Part shown: one piece after another, positions 16,300-25,671 of the stretch
Layout of the letters: each line of letters opens with the position of its first letter
How positions within the stretch are numbered: the first letter of the stretch is position 1
Notes under the pieces: generated by a model
Told to the model about the DNA's origin: nothing
Database searches by the model: none
What the model saw: the letters and a program-made list of their open reading frames with translations, nothing else
From: Bog-473 sp963804055
GTDB taxonomy: Bacteria > Actinomycetota > Acidimicrobiia > Acidimicrobiales > RAAP-2
Direction: 5' to 3'
Length of the DNA stretch: 64,000 nucleotides
Assembly: GCA_963804055.1 (NCBI GenBank)
Contig: CAWDOU010000013.1
Coordinates: forward strand, 372,001 to 436,000
Made by a program: the position numbers and the translations under genes

Positions 16300-16743
16300 G
16301 TGCCTTCAGATCCATCCCAGGCCCCGACCGCCGCGGGGCACGGACCACACGCCGGACTGAGCGCCCAACTCGAGCTGACCGTCGCGGAGGGGGACACCGC
16401 CGAGCACTTCCGGTCCGGTGACGTGCCGGTGCTGGCCACCCCCCGGCTCATCGCGCTGTGCGAGGAGGCCACCTGCCGCGCCACCGACGGGCACCTCAAC
16501 GAGGCCCAGTCGAGCGTGGCCACGCGCGTGCAGTTCGACCACCTCGCACCCGTGGCCGTGGGCTCGGTCGTCCTGGCCGAGGCCACCCTGGTCAAGGTCG
16601 AGGGCCGCCGGCTGGTCTTCACGGTGTCGGCCGCCCGCCTCGAGGGGGAGGGCGGAGGCCTCGTCGGCGCGGGACGCGTCACGCGGGTCGTGGTCGAGCG
16701 TTCCACGTTCCTCGCCAAGGCGGGGGCCGCAGGCCCGTCCTGA
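16300..16743 (+). CDS. Hotdog-fold thioesterase (FlK-like)
   Basis: A 147-residue protein resembling the fluoroacetyl-CoA thioesterase-like hotdog family, which hydrolyses short acyl-CoA thioesters. Recognisable segments are GLSAQLELTVAEGDTAEHF, the VPVLATPRLIALCEEATC helix with the family's Thr-Pro and Glu, and VATRVQFDHLAPVAVGS with the active-site histidine. The substrate is unknown. The GTG start leaves only 18 bases to the divergent tldD start. The stop overlaps the region where the following MFS gene begins. Confidence 0.75.
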   Translation: MPSDPSQAPTAAGHGPHAGLSAQLELTVAEGDTAEHFRSGDVPVLATPRLIALCEEATCRATDGHLNEAQSSVATRVQFDHLAPVAVGSVVLAEATLVKVEGRRLVFTVSAARLEGEGGGLVGAGRVTRVVVERSTFLAKAGAAGPS

Positions 16744-16796
16744 GCGCGACCCCGCCCAGCACCGAAGGGCGGCGCCTGCTCGCAGGGGCGGGCCCG

Positions 16797-17942
16797 GTGG
16801 TGGCGTCGTTCGCGACGTTCGGCCTCTTCTGGGGCAGCTGGGCCGTGATGCTGTTCAACATCCAGCACACGTTCTCGCTCAACGACGCGCAACTCGGCGT
16901 GTTGCTGGCCGTGGCGATCGCGGTGGCGGGGGCCTCGAGCGCCGTGATGGCGCACTTCTGCGACCGCGTCGGGGCCCGCCGACTCCTGTGGATCGGGCTG
17001 TTCGCCTGGTCCTTTCTCCTCTGCGTGCTGGCGCTCACCCATTCGACCTGGTCCTTCGGCGCGGCCCTCGTCCTGACGGAGGTGGCGGGGGGCTCCATCG
17101 ACACGGCCATGAACGCAGAGGCGTCGCACCGATTGATGAGCAGCCCGAAATCGCTGGTCCGATTGCACGCCCTGTTCAACACGGGGGCGCTGACCGGTGC
17201 CGCCATCGCCGCCCTGATCATCCATGCCGGCGTGTCCTGGCGCTGGGTCTGGCCCGGGATCGCCGTCGTGGCGCTCGGCGTGGGCGTGTGGGCCCTCGTC
17301 ACCGATCCGGGCGCGGCGCTGGCCGGCGACGGGGCGCCGCAACCTGCGCCCTCCTCCCGGCACCCGTTGCGCCGCCTGCACCGCGACGGGCTGCTCATGC
17401 TGCTGGCGGTCTTCGCCCTGGCCGAGATCACGGAGGGCGGCGTCGACACCTGGGGCGTCCTCTATCTGCGGAACCACCTGGCCACCGGCGTGCTGCTCGG
17501 TGCCGGGGCCTACGTCGTGGGCCAGCTCGTCGCGGCCACCACCCGGGGGGCGGGCGGCCATCTCCTCGGCCGGCTCTCGACCCGGCGGGCCCTCATCATC
17601 GGCGGCTGTGTCGCCGGGTCCGGCATCCTCCTCGAGTCACTGACGTCCGTGTCGGGCGTGGCCGCACTCGGCCTGGCACTCGGGGCCGGGGGCGCTTCGC
17701 TCTTCTGGCCGCTGGTCATGAGCACGGTCAGCCAGATGGCGAGCCAGGTCGTCAGCGCCGTGGGCGCCTTCACGGCCGCCGGCTACGTGGGCTGGGTCGC
17801 CGGCGCGCCGATCGTGGGCTGGATCTCCCAGAACCTCGGGCCCGCCCGCGGCCTGCAGGTCCTGGCCCTGGCCTCATTCGGCGTCGCGGTCTGCACCCTG
17901 TTGAGCCCTCGGCGCAGGGAACGCACGCAGGCCAGCGGGTAG
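16797..17942 (+). CDS. Major facilitator superfamily transporter
   Basis: Twelve-helix-type secondary carrier. The 381-residue reading begins directly at the first membrane helix (VVASFATFGLFWGSWAVM). The loop between helices 2 and 3 has the MFS-like CDRVGARRLLWIGL (Asp-Arg...Gly-x-Arg-Arg), and a second copy, GGHLLGRLSTRRALIIGG, sits in the second half. AGGSIDTAMNAEASHRL in helix 5 resembles the fucose/glucose-permease-like or bypass-of-forespore YbjJ-type carriers. The start is unclear: GTG at 16797 is used, but a CTG overlapping the thioesterase stop is in frame. The substrate is unknown. Confidence 0.8.
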   Translation: MVASFATFGLFWGSWAVMLFNIQHTFSLNDAQLGVLLAVAIAVAGASSAVMAHFCDRVGARRLLWIGLFAWSFLLCVLALTHSTWSFGAALVLTEVAGGSIDTAMNAEASHRLMSSPKSLVRLHALFNTGALTGAAIAALIIHAGVSWRWVWPGIAVVALGVGVWALVTDPGAALAGDGAPQPAPSSRHPLRRLHRDGLLMLLAVFALAEITEGGVDTWGVLYLRNHLATGVLLGAGAYVVGQLVAATTRGAGGHLLGRLSTRRALIIGGCVAGSGILLESLTSVSGVAALGLALGAGGASLFWPLVMSTVSQMASQVVSAVGAFTAAGYVGWVAGAPIVGWISQNLGPARGLQVLALASFGVAVCTLLSPRRRERTQASG

Positions 17943-17957
17943 CCTGAGCCCATCGCC

Positions 17958-19962
17958 ATGATCCTGCCAAGCATCGAGACGCCCGCCGACCTCAAGGGCC
18001 TGAACGCCGAGCAACTGGCCGAGCTGTCCGAGGAGATCCGGTCGTTCATCGTCGACACCGTGACGACGACCGGCGGGCACCTCGGCTCGAACCTCGGCGC
18101 CGTGGAACTGACCCTGGCCGTCCACCGCGTCTTCGACTCGCCCCGTGACGTCATCCTGTGGGACACGGGCCACCAGGCCTACGTGCACAAGCTGCTGACG
18201 GGCCGCCGCTACGGCTTCAAGACCCTCAAGCAGGCGGGCGGGATGTCGGGCTACCCCAACCGGGCCGAGTCCGAGCACGACTGGATCGAGAACAGCCACG
18301 CCTCGACCGCCCTCTCCTACGCCCACGGGATCGCCAGCGGGTTCGAGCTGCGGGGCATCGACGGCGAGCGCAAGGTGGTGGCGGTCGTCGGCGACGGGGC
18401 CCTGACCGGGGGGATGGCCTACGAGGCGCTGAACAATCTCGGGCATTCTCGGCGGCGCGTGGTCATCGTGCTCAACGACAACGGCCGCTCCTACGCGCCG
18501 ACGGTCTCCCAGCTGTCCCAGAGCCTGACGGCCCTCCGGCTCAACCCCACCTACACCGCGGCCCGGGAGCGCCTGCGCCTGCGCCTGCGCGAGCTGCCCG
18601 CGCTGGGTGAGCTCGCCTATTCGGGCGTGCACTCGGTGACCGAGCGCGCTGCGCGACATGGTGGCGCCGCACACCTTCTTCGAGGCGCTCGGCGTGCGCT
18701 ACGCCGGGCCGATCGACGGGCACGACATCGAGCACATGGAGCAGGCGTTCATGCACGCCGCCGAATGGGACGGGCCGATCGTGGTCCATGTGCTGACCCA
18801 GAAGGGGCGGGGCTACGCGCCCGCCGAAGAGGACGACGTCCAACGCCTCCACGACGTCAAGGCGACCAAGCCGGTGACGCTCGAGAACACCGTCGGCAAC
18901 TCGGCCGGGCGTGGGGTCGGCGGCTATGCCAGCTCCGACGGCGGCGGCATCGCCTCGCTCGACCCGACACCCGAGGGCCCCGCCGACGAGTCGCCCTTGC
19001 GCGCCACCACCTACACCGACGCCTTCACCCGGGCCCTGCTCGACGCGGCCGAAGCGGACCCGCGCGTGGTCGCCCTCACCGCCGCCATGCCCGGCCCGAC
19101 CGGCCTTCTGGCCTTCCAGGCCCGTTTCCCGGACCGCTTCTTCGACGTGGGCATCGCGGAGCAGCACGGCGCCACCGCGGCCGCCGGAATGGCCATGGCC
19201 GGCCTGCGGCCCGTGGTGGCGGTCTATTCGACCTTCTGGTCGCGATCGTTCGACCAGGCCAACCTCGACGTGGGCCTGCACGGCTGCCCGGTGGTCTTCA
19301 TGCTGGACCGGGCCGGCATCACGGGTGACGACGGGCCCAGCCACCATGGCATCCTCGACCTGGCGCTCGCCCTGTCGATCCCCGGTATGACGGTGTTCGC
19401 GCCGTCGTCGGCCGAAGAGGTCCAGCCGATGCTCCAGGCCGCGCTCCAGCTGCCCGGCCCGTCCACCATCCGGGTGCCCAAGACGGCGCCCCGGCACGTC
19501 GACCCCGACGACGTGGGGAGCGGGCTCCAGGCGCGTTCGCTGCGCATCGGCGACGGCTCGGTGTGCCTGATCGGCGTGGGCAAGACGGTCGGCGCGTGCC
19601 TGCAGGCGGCGGACGAGCTGGCGGCGGAGGGGATCGACGCCACGGTCTGGGACGCACGGGTCGTTTCGCCGCCCGACGTCGACATGCTCGACGACGCGGC
19701 GCGCCACCGCCTCGTGGTGACGGCCGAGGACGGCGTGCGGCACGGCGGCGCCGGTGCCTTCCTCCTCGACGCGATGGCCTCCCGCACGGAGTCGGCCGGC
19801 CTGCCGGGACCGGTCACCCGGGTCCTCGGCGTCCCGCGCCAGTTCCTCGCCCAGGGCAAGGCCGACGACATCCTCGCCAGCCTCGGTCTCGACGGCGCCG
19901 GCATCGCCGAGACCGTCCGGCGGGCCCGCGTGGCCGTGCCCGCCGAGCCCCGCCCGGACTGA
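17958..19962 (+). CDS. dxs: 1-deoxy-D-xylulose-5-phosphate synthase, interrupted by a one-base frameshift
   Basis: Thiamine-diphosphate enzyme joining pyruvate and glyceraldehyde 3-phosphate in the first step of the MEP isoprenoid pathway. The first frame runs from ATG 17958 and shows DTGHQAYVHKLLTGR and the cofactor motif GDGALTGGMAYEALNN. At about 18642 the frame must change: the plus-zero frame reads HSVTER, whereas the family's HSVTSALRDMVAPHTFFEAL continues in the next frame. Dropping one G at 18642 restores a continuous 667-residue protein, including the FFDVGIAEQHGATAAAG catalytic-glutamate motif. The rest of the gene is intact with normal codon use. A sequencing error is more likely than real loss of a gene this important, but a second dxs copy cannot be excluded. 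Confidence 0.9.
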
Positions 19963-19984
19963 GTCGCGGCCGCGGGGTGCGGCG

Positions 19985-20728
19985 CTACGCCAGGTTGGCG
20001 CCGTTCTGGCGCACGAAGTCGTTCACCGCGTAGTACGCCTCGATCGACTCCCCGGCGTCACCCCAGAATCCCTCCTGCACGTCGTACGCCATGGCGCCCT
20101 GGCCGACGAAGTGGTTGTTCACGTCGGTGATCTCGAGCTCGCCGCGACCGGACGGGACGAGGTCGCCGATGATGTCGAACACACCCGCCTCGTAGCAGTA
20201 GATCCCCGTCACGCAATAGTCCGAGGCCGGCCGTTCGGGCTTCTCCTCAATGTGCGTGACCCGGCCCTCCGAGTCGAAGACGGGCACGCCGAGATGGCGC
20301 AGATGCTCCGGCTCGTCCACCTTGGACAGCAGAATGCGGGCGCCGACAGGGTCGGCCCGGAACGCGTCGACCATGGTCCGGATGGAGCGCTCGACGATGT
20401 TGTCGGCCAACATGACCAGGACCGGCCCGCCCTCGGCGAAGTGCGCCGCCAGCCCGAGGGCTTCGGCGATCCCGCCCGCCTTCTCCTGGTACGCGTAGGA
20501 GAGCTGCTTGATCCCGTACTCATGGCCGTTGCCCAGCAGCCGGAGGAACTCGCCGGCGTGGGTGCCCCCCGTGACGAGCATGATCTCGTCGATGCCGCTC
20601 GAGACCACGGCCTCGATCGACCAGGCGATCATCGGGCGGTCGTAGATCGGCAGGAGGTGCTTGTTCGTGATCCGGGTCAGCGGATAGAGGCGGGAGCCCG
20701 TCCCACCGGCGAGGATGACGCCCTTCAT
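19985..20728 (-). CDS. Glucose-1-phosphate nucleotidylyltransferase (RmlA-like)
   Basis: Sugar-1-phosphate nucleotidylyltransferase making an NDP-glucose, most like short-form dTDP-glucose synthases. The 247 residues start with the signature MKGVILAGGTGSRLYPLT, followed by NKHLLPIYDRPMI, the metal/sugar region VLVMLADNIVER and the VTHIEEKPERPASD sugar-binding loop, then EGFWGDAGESIEAYYAVNDF. RmlA proteins are usually about 290 residues, and the missing C-terminal part is the allosteric region. No rmlB/C/D genes adjoin it, so the product pathway is open. Confidence 0.85.
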   Translation of the reverse strand: MKGVILAGGTGSRLYPLTRITNKHLLPIYDRPMIAWSIEAVVSSGIDEIMLVTGGTHAGEFLRLLGNGHEYGIKQLSYAYQEKAGGIAEALGLAAHFAEGGPVLVMLADNIVERSIRTMVDAFRADPVGARILLSKVDEPEHLRHLGVPVFDSEGRVTHIEEKPERPASDYCVTGIYCYEAGVFDIIGDLVPSGRGELEITDVNNHFVGQGAMAYDVQEGFWGDAGESIEAYYAVNDFVRQNGANLA

Positions 20729-20770
20729 GACCGCGCTCCCGCCGCGGGGACCGTTGGCATGGCCTGTGTT

Positions 20771-21880
20771 CTAGTCGAAGGTGAGCACGCCACGCGCCAC
20801 ACGGCCGGCATGCATCTCGTCGACGACCTCACCGAAGCGCTCGAGCGGGCGGGTCAGGGACACGAGCTCGTCGAGCATGAGTTGCCCGGACTTGTAGAAG
20901 TCGACCATGAGGGGGATGTCGTGGTGCGGCCGGGCCGAGCCGTAGCGGCACCCGAGCAGCCCGCGGTCAACGTAGGCCAGCGCGTTGACATCCACGGCCA
21001 CCTCGGTGCCCCGGGGCGGGATGCCGATGGCCACCGCGTTGCCGGCCCAGTCGAGGCAGTCCAGGGCGCTGCGCAGGACGGCGGGATGGCCCACACAGTC
21101 GAAGGCCCACGTCACGCCGCCCAGCGGGAAGAGCGCCCCGGCGGCCGACTCGCGGTCGGCGGGCACCAGCGCGCGCACTGCGGCCGCCGCGTCGCCGGCA
21201 CCGGCATCGACGAAGTGCGTGGCGCCGAACTGCCGCCCCAGCGCCTCCTTGGCCGCCACCGTGTCGACCGCCACAATCCGCGTGGCCCCGGCGATGCGCA
21301 GGCCCTGGATCACGTTCAGACCCACACCACCCACGCCGAACACGGCGGCCGTGTCGCCCGGCTTCACCTTGGCCCGGTTCAGGACGGCGCCGACCCCCGT
21401 CAGCACGCCGCACCCGATGAGGCAGGCCGACGAGAGGGGGACGTCCTCGGGGATGCGGACGGCCTGCACCTCGCTGACGATCGTGACCTCCGAGAAGACC
21501 GACGCGGCGGCGAAGTTCGACGCCGGCTCCCCCTTGAAGGTGAAGGGCGTCGAGATGTTGCCCAGCGAGCTCTTGCACCACGTCGGGTGACCGGTCCCGC
21601 AGGCCCGGCAGGCGCCGCAGCTGGCCAGGGTCGCGATGACCACGTGGTCGCCCGGCTTGACCGACCGCACGGCGTCACCGACGGCCTCGACGATGCCGGC
21701 GCCTTCGTGGCCGAGCACGGCAGGAGCGGGAAAGGGGATCGTCCCGTCGATCACCGACAGGTCGGAGTGGCACACCCCCGCCGCCTGCATGCGCACCTGC
21801 ACCTCGGTGGGCCCGGGACCGCGCACCTCGAGCTCGTCGGTGACCTCGACCCCCTCCCCGGTGTAGACGATGCCTCGCAT
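20771..21880 (-). CDS. Zinc-dependent medium-chain alcohol dehydrogenase
   Basis: NAD(P)-dependent MDR alcohol dehydrogenase of the class III-like group. Catalytic zinc ligands are visible in AGVCHSDLS and GHEGAGIVEAVGD. Structural zinc cysteines are in CGACRACGTGHPTWC, and the Rossmann motif is GVGGVGLNVIQGL. The 369 residues are full length. The ATG start has AGGAG seven bases upstream. It begins 19 bases after the acyl-CoA ligase gene ends, so it is probably the last gene of that catabolic operon. Mycothiol-formaldehyde dehydrogenase activity is an alternative to a role with acyl-CoA-derived alcohols. Confidence 0.88.
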   Translation of the reverse strand: MRGIVYTGEGVEVTDELEVRGPGPTEVQVRMQAAGVCHSDLSVIDGTIPFPAPAVLGHEGAGIVEAVGDAVRSVKPGDHVVIATLASCGACRACGTGHPTWCKSSLGNISTPFTFKGEPASNFAAASVFSEVTIVSEVQAVRIPEDVPLSSACLIGCGVLTGVGAVLNRAKVKPGDTAAVFGVGGVGLNVIQGLRIAGATRIVAVDTVAAKEALGRQFGATHFVDAGAGDAAAAVRALVPADRESAAGALFPLGGVTWAFDCVGHPAVLRSALDCLDWAGNAVAIGIPPRGTEVAVDVNALAYVDRGLLGCRYGSARPHHDIPLMVDFYKSGQLMLDELVSLTRPLERFGEVVDEMHAGRVARGVLTFD

Positions 21881-21899
21881 TGTGTGCTCCTCTCGTTTC

Positions 21900-23600
21900 C
21901 TACGACTCGTTGGTGATCACGGTGTCCGTGCCGTCCGCGTGGCGCTGGCGCAGCTCTCGTTTGAGCACCTTCCCGCTGGCGTTCACCGGCAACACGTCGA
22001 CCAGGACGACCCCGCGGGGGACTTTGTAGTTGGCCATGGCGCCCCGGGACCAACTGAGGATCGACTGCCCGATACTACGGGGGTCGTCCGCCGCCGCGGC
22101 CGCCGCGGGCACGACGAAGGCGCAGCCCACCTCCCCCATGCGCTCGTCGGGGACGCCGACGACGGCCACCTGGCCCACCGCCTCGTGGCCGCGCAGAATG
22201 GCCTCGATCTCCGCCGGGTAGGCGTTGAAGCCGCCCACCACGAACATGTCCTTGACCCGGTCGGTGATGGTCACGTTGCCCGCCGGGTCGAGGACGCCGA
22301 TGTCCCCGGTGTGCAGCCAGCCCTCGGTGTCGATGGCCTCCGCCGTCGCCGCCTCGTTGCGCCAGTAGCCGGGCATGACGGTGTAGCCCCGCACCACGAT
22401 CTCGCCGGGCTCGCCCGGTGAAACGTCGGCGCCGTCGACCACCGCCCGCACCTCCAAACCGGGAATGGCGCGGCCCGAGGTGGCCGCCACCACCTCGGGT
22501 GGGTCGCTGCGCCGGCACATGGTCACCGTCCCGCACGACTCGGTGAGGCCGTAGGCGGTGAGCACGGTGTCGAAGCCGAGCTCGTCGCGCATCGCTTGCA
22601 CGAGCTCCACGGGCACCACGGCCGCCCCCGTCACGCCGAGCCGCAGTGAGGACAGGTCGTGGCCGGCGCGGCGTGGGTCCGACAGCAGCGTCTGGTAGAG
22701 GGTGGGCGGCCCGGGCAGGACGCTGATGCGCTCGCTCGCGATGCGCGCCATGACGGCCTCCGGGTCGAAGACCGGCTCGGGCACGACGGTGGCACCGGCC
22801 ATGAGGCAGGCCAGGATGCCGGCCTTGTACCCGAAGGTGTGGAAGAAGGGGTTGACGACGAGGTAGCGGTCGCCGGCCGCGAGCCCGACGATGGACGACC
22901 ACGTGCCGAACGTGCGCAGCGATTGGGCGTGGGTCGCCGCCGCGCCCTTGGGGTGGCCGGTCGTCCCCGAGGTGAAGATGAGATCCGAGATGTCGTCCGG
23001 CTGCACGGCGGCGGCGCGGGCCGCCGACACTGCGGGATCGACCGCCTCCCCCGCCCGCAGGAAGGCACCCAGTCCGGTGACCGGGACGGAGGTCCGACCG
23101 CCGGCGCCCCCGCCGGCGGTCTCGCCGGCCTCGCCCTCGTCGCGCAGGAGGACGATGCGGGCCAGGTCCCCCGTGTCCTGGCCCTCCAGCATGGCCGGGT
23201 AGTCGGCGCCCAGGAATCCCCGCACCGTGACCAGGGTCGAGGCGCCCGCGTCGCGCAGGATGTATGCCGCCTCGCCGCCCTTGAACCGCGTGTTGAGCGG
23301 CACCAGCACCGCGCCGGCGCGCAGCAGCCCCAGTGCGGCCAGCATCCACTCGGCGCAGTTCGGCGCCCACATGGCGGCCCGGTCGCCGGCCCCGACACCG
23401 GCGGCCACGAAGCCGCGGGCGTAGCGGTCGACCTCCTCGGCCAGCTGGGCGTAGGTCAGGCGCAGCGCACCGTCGACCAGCGCCTCGGTGGTGCCGTGCC
23501 GGAGCGCCGCGTCGTCGACGAGGCGGGGAACCGTGCCCCAGATGAGGTCGGCCCGTGGGTCCTCCTGGTCGGCCGGCGCGCCACCGATGCCCGCGCTCAC
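21900..23600 (-). CDS. Acyl-CoA ligase (FadD3-like)
   Basis: Adenylate-forming CoA ligase, 566 residues. Motifs in order: the P-loop SDLIFTSGTTGHPKGAA, NPFFHTFGYKAGILACLM, the TAYGLTESCGTVTMC adenine loop, GWLHTGDIGVLDPAGN, and the C-terminal catalytic lysine in NASGKVLKREL. The closest remembered relative is FadD3, the ligase that activates the steroid C/D-ring remnant HIP. The assignment rests on overall pattern and on flanking FadE30-like and IpdF-like genes, so substrate is inference. The GTG start overlaps the preceding SDR stop by four bases. Residues 150-170 have an unusual Gly/Ala-rich insertion. Confidence 0.82.
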   Translation of the reverse strand: MSAGIGGAPADQEDPRADLIWGTVPRLVDDAALRHGTTEALVDGALRLTYAQLAEEVDRYARGFVAAGVGAGDRAAMWAPNCAEWMLAALGLLRAGAVLVPLNTRFKGGEAAYILRDAGASTLVTVRGFLGADYPAMLEGQDTGDLARIVLLRDEGEAGETAGGGAGGRTSVPVTGLGAFLRAGEAVDPAVSAARAAAVQPDDISDLIFTSGTTGHPKGAAATHAQSLRTFGTWSSIVGLAAGDRYLVVNPFFHTFGYKAGILACLMAGATVVPEPVFDPEAVMARIASERISVLPGPPTLYQTLLSDPRRAGHDLSSLRLGVTGAAVVPVELVQAMRDELGFDTVLTAYGLTESCGTVTMCRRSDPPEVVAATSGRAIPGLEVRAVVDGADVSPGEPGEIVVRGYTVMPGYWRNEAATAEAIDTEGWLHTGDIGVLDPAGNVTITDRVKDMFVVGGFNAYPAEIEAILRGHEAVGQVAVVGVPDERMGEVGCAFVVPAAAAAADDPRSIGQSILSWSRGAMANYKVPRGVVLVDVLPVNASGKVLKRELRQRHADGTDTVITNES

Positions 23601-24418
23601 GGATGCTGGCTGCTGACGGAAATGACCTCTCCCGACAGGTAGGACGAGTAGTCACTGGCCAGGAAGACGATGACGTTGGCCACCTCCCACGTCTCGGCGC
23701 CGCGCCCGAAGAGCTCGCGGCGGCGGAGCACGGCGAGGTCCTCGTCGGGGATGGCCCGGTTCAAGAACGGGTGCTCGGCCAGGCTGGGCGAGACCGCGTT
23801 GACGCGGACCCCGGCGGGAGCCGCCTCGGCGGCGGCGCAGCGCGTCAGGGCCATCACCCCGGCCTTGGCGGCGGCGTAGTGGGCCTGGCCCGGCTGGGCC
23901 CGCCAGCCCAGCACCGACGCGTTGTTGACGATGACGCCCGCCTTCTGCGGCAGCATCCGGATCAGCGCGGCCCGGGTGCAGCGGAACGTGCCGGTCAGCG
24001 TGATGTCCAGCACGGTCGACCACTGCTCGTCGGTCATGTCGACGAGCGGCACCGTGCCACCCAGTCCCGCGTTGTGCACGGCGACGTCGATGCGGCCGAA
24101 CCGCCTCAGCGCGCCGTCGTAGAGCGCTCCGACCTGTGCCTCGTCGCGCACGTCGCAGGCGAGCGCGTGCACCCGGCCGGTCCCGTCGGCCCCGAGGTCG
24201 CCCGTCAGCTGCTCGGCCGTCTCGGCCAGGCGCCGGGCGTGTGCGTCCGACAGGACGACGGACGCACCTTCTTCCAGGCACCGCCGCGCCGTCGCCGACC
24301 CGATGCCGGTCCCGGCCGCGGCGGTGACGAGCACGACCCTGCCCTCGAGGAGCCCATGGCCGCCGGGGGGCGGGGGCGGCGGCGGCGGGTCGAAGGCTGC
24401 GTTCAGGCTGGTGCTCAC
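23597..24418 (-). CDS. Short-chain dehydrogenase/reductase (IpdF-like)
   Basis: Classical SDR of 273 residues. The nucleotide-binding motif is VTAAAGTGIGSATARR, followed by NAGLGGTVPL, the active-site serine in NNASVLGW and the YxxxK pair in HYAAAKAG. The C-terminus FLASDYSSYLSGEVISVSSQ is typical of the mycobacterial Rv3559c/IpdF group, whose gene adjoins fadE30 and fadD3 in steroid degraders. An odd run of eight prolines and following glycines lies at residues 11-20, ahead of the fold, suggesting an unstructured leader or a later true start. Its ends overlap both neighbours by four bases (GTGA), showing tight operon structure. Confidence 0.82.
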   Translation of the reverse strand: MSTSLNAAFDPPPPPPPPGGHGLLEGRVVLVTAAAGTGIGSATARRCLEEGASVVLSDAHARRLAETAEQLTGDLGADGTGRVHALACDVRDEAQVGALYDGALRRFGRIDVAVHNAGLGGTVPLVDMTDEQWSTVLDITLTGTFRCTRAALIRMLPQKAGVIVNNASVLGWRAQPGQAHYAAAKAGVMALTRCAAAEAAPAGVRVNAVSPSLAEHPFLNRAIPDEDLAVLRRRELFGRGAETWEVANVIVFLASDYSSYLSGEVISVSSQHP

Positions 24419-25620
24419 GCCACCCCTTTTGGCTCGGGCGGCAGGCCGAGCACCCGCTCGCCGATGATGTTGCGCTGAATCTGGTTGGACCCACCGTAAA
24501 TGGTCTCCGAGCGGGCGAAGAGGAAGGAGCGCTGGAACTCCCCGAGCCCGTAGCCGCCGTTCTCGGGCAGCGGGTCGCCGTCGAGGACTGTGGCGGCGGG
24601 TCCCAGGATGCGCATGGCCAGCTCGCCGAGCCGGCGGTGCCAGCTCCCCCAGTACAGCTTCGCGATAGAGGCCTCGGGCGGCGCCACCGGACCGTCGACG
24701 CCCGCCAGGCTGCGCAGCGTGTTGTAGCGCATGATCGTCAGCTCAATGTGGGCCTGGGCGAGCTCCTGGCGCACGACCGGGTCCGCCGCCGCACCGTTGT
24801 CCTCGGCCAGCGCCAGCAACCGGTCGAGCTCACGCCGGAAGCCGAGCTGGAAGCCGAGCAACGCGACGCCCCGCTCGAAGGCCAGCGTCGCCAAGGCGAC
24901 GCGCCAGCCGTCGCCGACCCCGCCCACGACGTTGTCGACATGCGTGCGGGCGCCGTCGAAGAACACCTCGTTGAACTCGCTGGTCCGCGTGAGCTGCGTG
25001 ATGGGGCGCACCTCGACGCCGGGCTGGTCCATGGGCACCAACAGATAGGACAGACCCTTGTGGCGCACCGAGTCGGGGTCCGTCCTGCACACGACGAAGC
25101 ACCAGTCCGCCAGGTGGGCCAACGACGTCCACACCTTCTGCCCCGTCACGACCCACTGGTCGCCGTCGCGTTCGGCCCGGGTCTTCACGTTGGCCAGGTC
25201 GCTGCCGGCGTCGGGCTCGGAATAGCCCTGGCACCACAGTTCGGCGCCCTCCCGGATCGGTGGCAGGAAGCGCGCCTGTTGCACGGGCGTGCCGTAGTGG
25301 ATGAGGGTCGGGCCGAGCAGCCCCTCGCCCATGACGTTGACGCGCCCCGGTGCGGCGGCGCGGGCGTACTCCTCGTTGAAGATGACCTGCTCGGTCATGG
25401 TGGCACCGCGACCGCCGTGCTCGACCGGCCAGCCCAGGCAGGTCCAGCCGCCGCCGGCCAGCACCTTCTCCCAGCGCCGGCGCACCTCGAAGCCGAAGGT
25501 CTCGTCGCCCGAGCCACCCCGGCCCCCGAGCTCGGCGAATTCGCCGACCAGATGCTCGTGGAGAAAGCTCCGGACCTCCTGGCGGAACGCCACATCCTCG
25601 GGGCGGTCGCGCAGATCCAT
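24415..25620 (-). CDS. Acyl-CoA dehydrogenase (FadE30-like)
   Basis: FAD-dependent acyl-CoA dehydrogenase, 401 residues. Visible landmarks are WCQGYSEPDAGSDLANVKTR around the flavin, WVVTGQKVWTSLAHLADWCF, and the C-terminal SETIYGGSNQIQRNIIGERV. The position that holds the catalytic glutamate in the common YEGT motif reads YGGS, so the base must lie elsewhere, as in several steroid-degrading FadE proteins. It is the first gene of the apparent ACAD-SDR-ligase operon, with a candidate operator palindrome 33 to 51 bases upstream of its ATG. No strong ribosome-binding sequence is seen, so the transcript may be leaderless. Confidence 0.87.
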   Translation of the reverse strand: MDLRDRPEDVAFRQEVRSFLHEHLVGEFAELGGRGGSGDETFGFEVRRRWEKVLAGGGWTCLGWPVEHGGRGATMTEQVIFNEEYARAAAPGRVNVMGEGLLGPTLIHYGTPVQQARFLPPIREGAELWCQGYSEPDAGSDLANVKTRAERDGDQWVVTGQKVWTSLAHLADWCFVVCRTDPDSVRHKGLSYLLVPMDQPGVEVRPITQLTRTSEFNEVFFDGARTHVDNVVGGVGDGWRVALATLAFERGVALLGFQLGFRRELDRLLALAEDNGAAADPVVRQELAQAHIELTIMRYNTLRSLAGVDGPVAPPEASIAKLYWGSWHRRLGELAMRILGPAATVLDGDPLPENGGYGLGEFQRSFLFARSETIYGGSNQIQRNIIGERVLGLPPEPKGVA

Positions 25621-25652
25621 CGCCGGGGAGCGTAGCCAAGCCGGGGCACCTG

Positions 25653-25671
25653 ATCTGACGGGTCGTCAGAT
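25653..25671. promoter_or_regulatory. 19-base palindrome, candidate repressor operator
   Basis: ATCTGACG and CGTCAGAT form perfect eight-base arms around GGT. The site lies just upstream of the acyl-CoA dehydrogenase start and overlaps the stop codon of the CaiB-type gene. Its size and symmetry suit a TetR-family dimer. No T-run follows, so a terminator is less likely. It does not match the KstR2 consensus as I know it. Confidence 0.6.
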
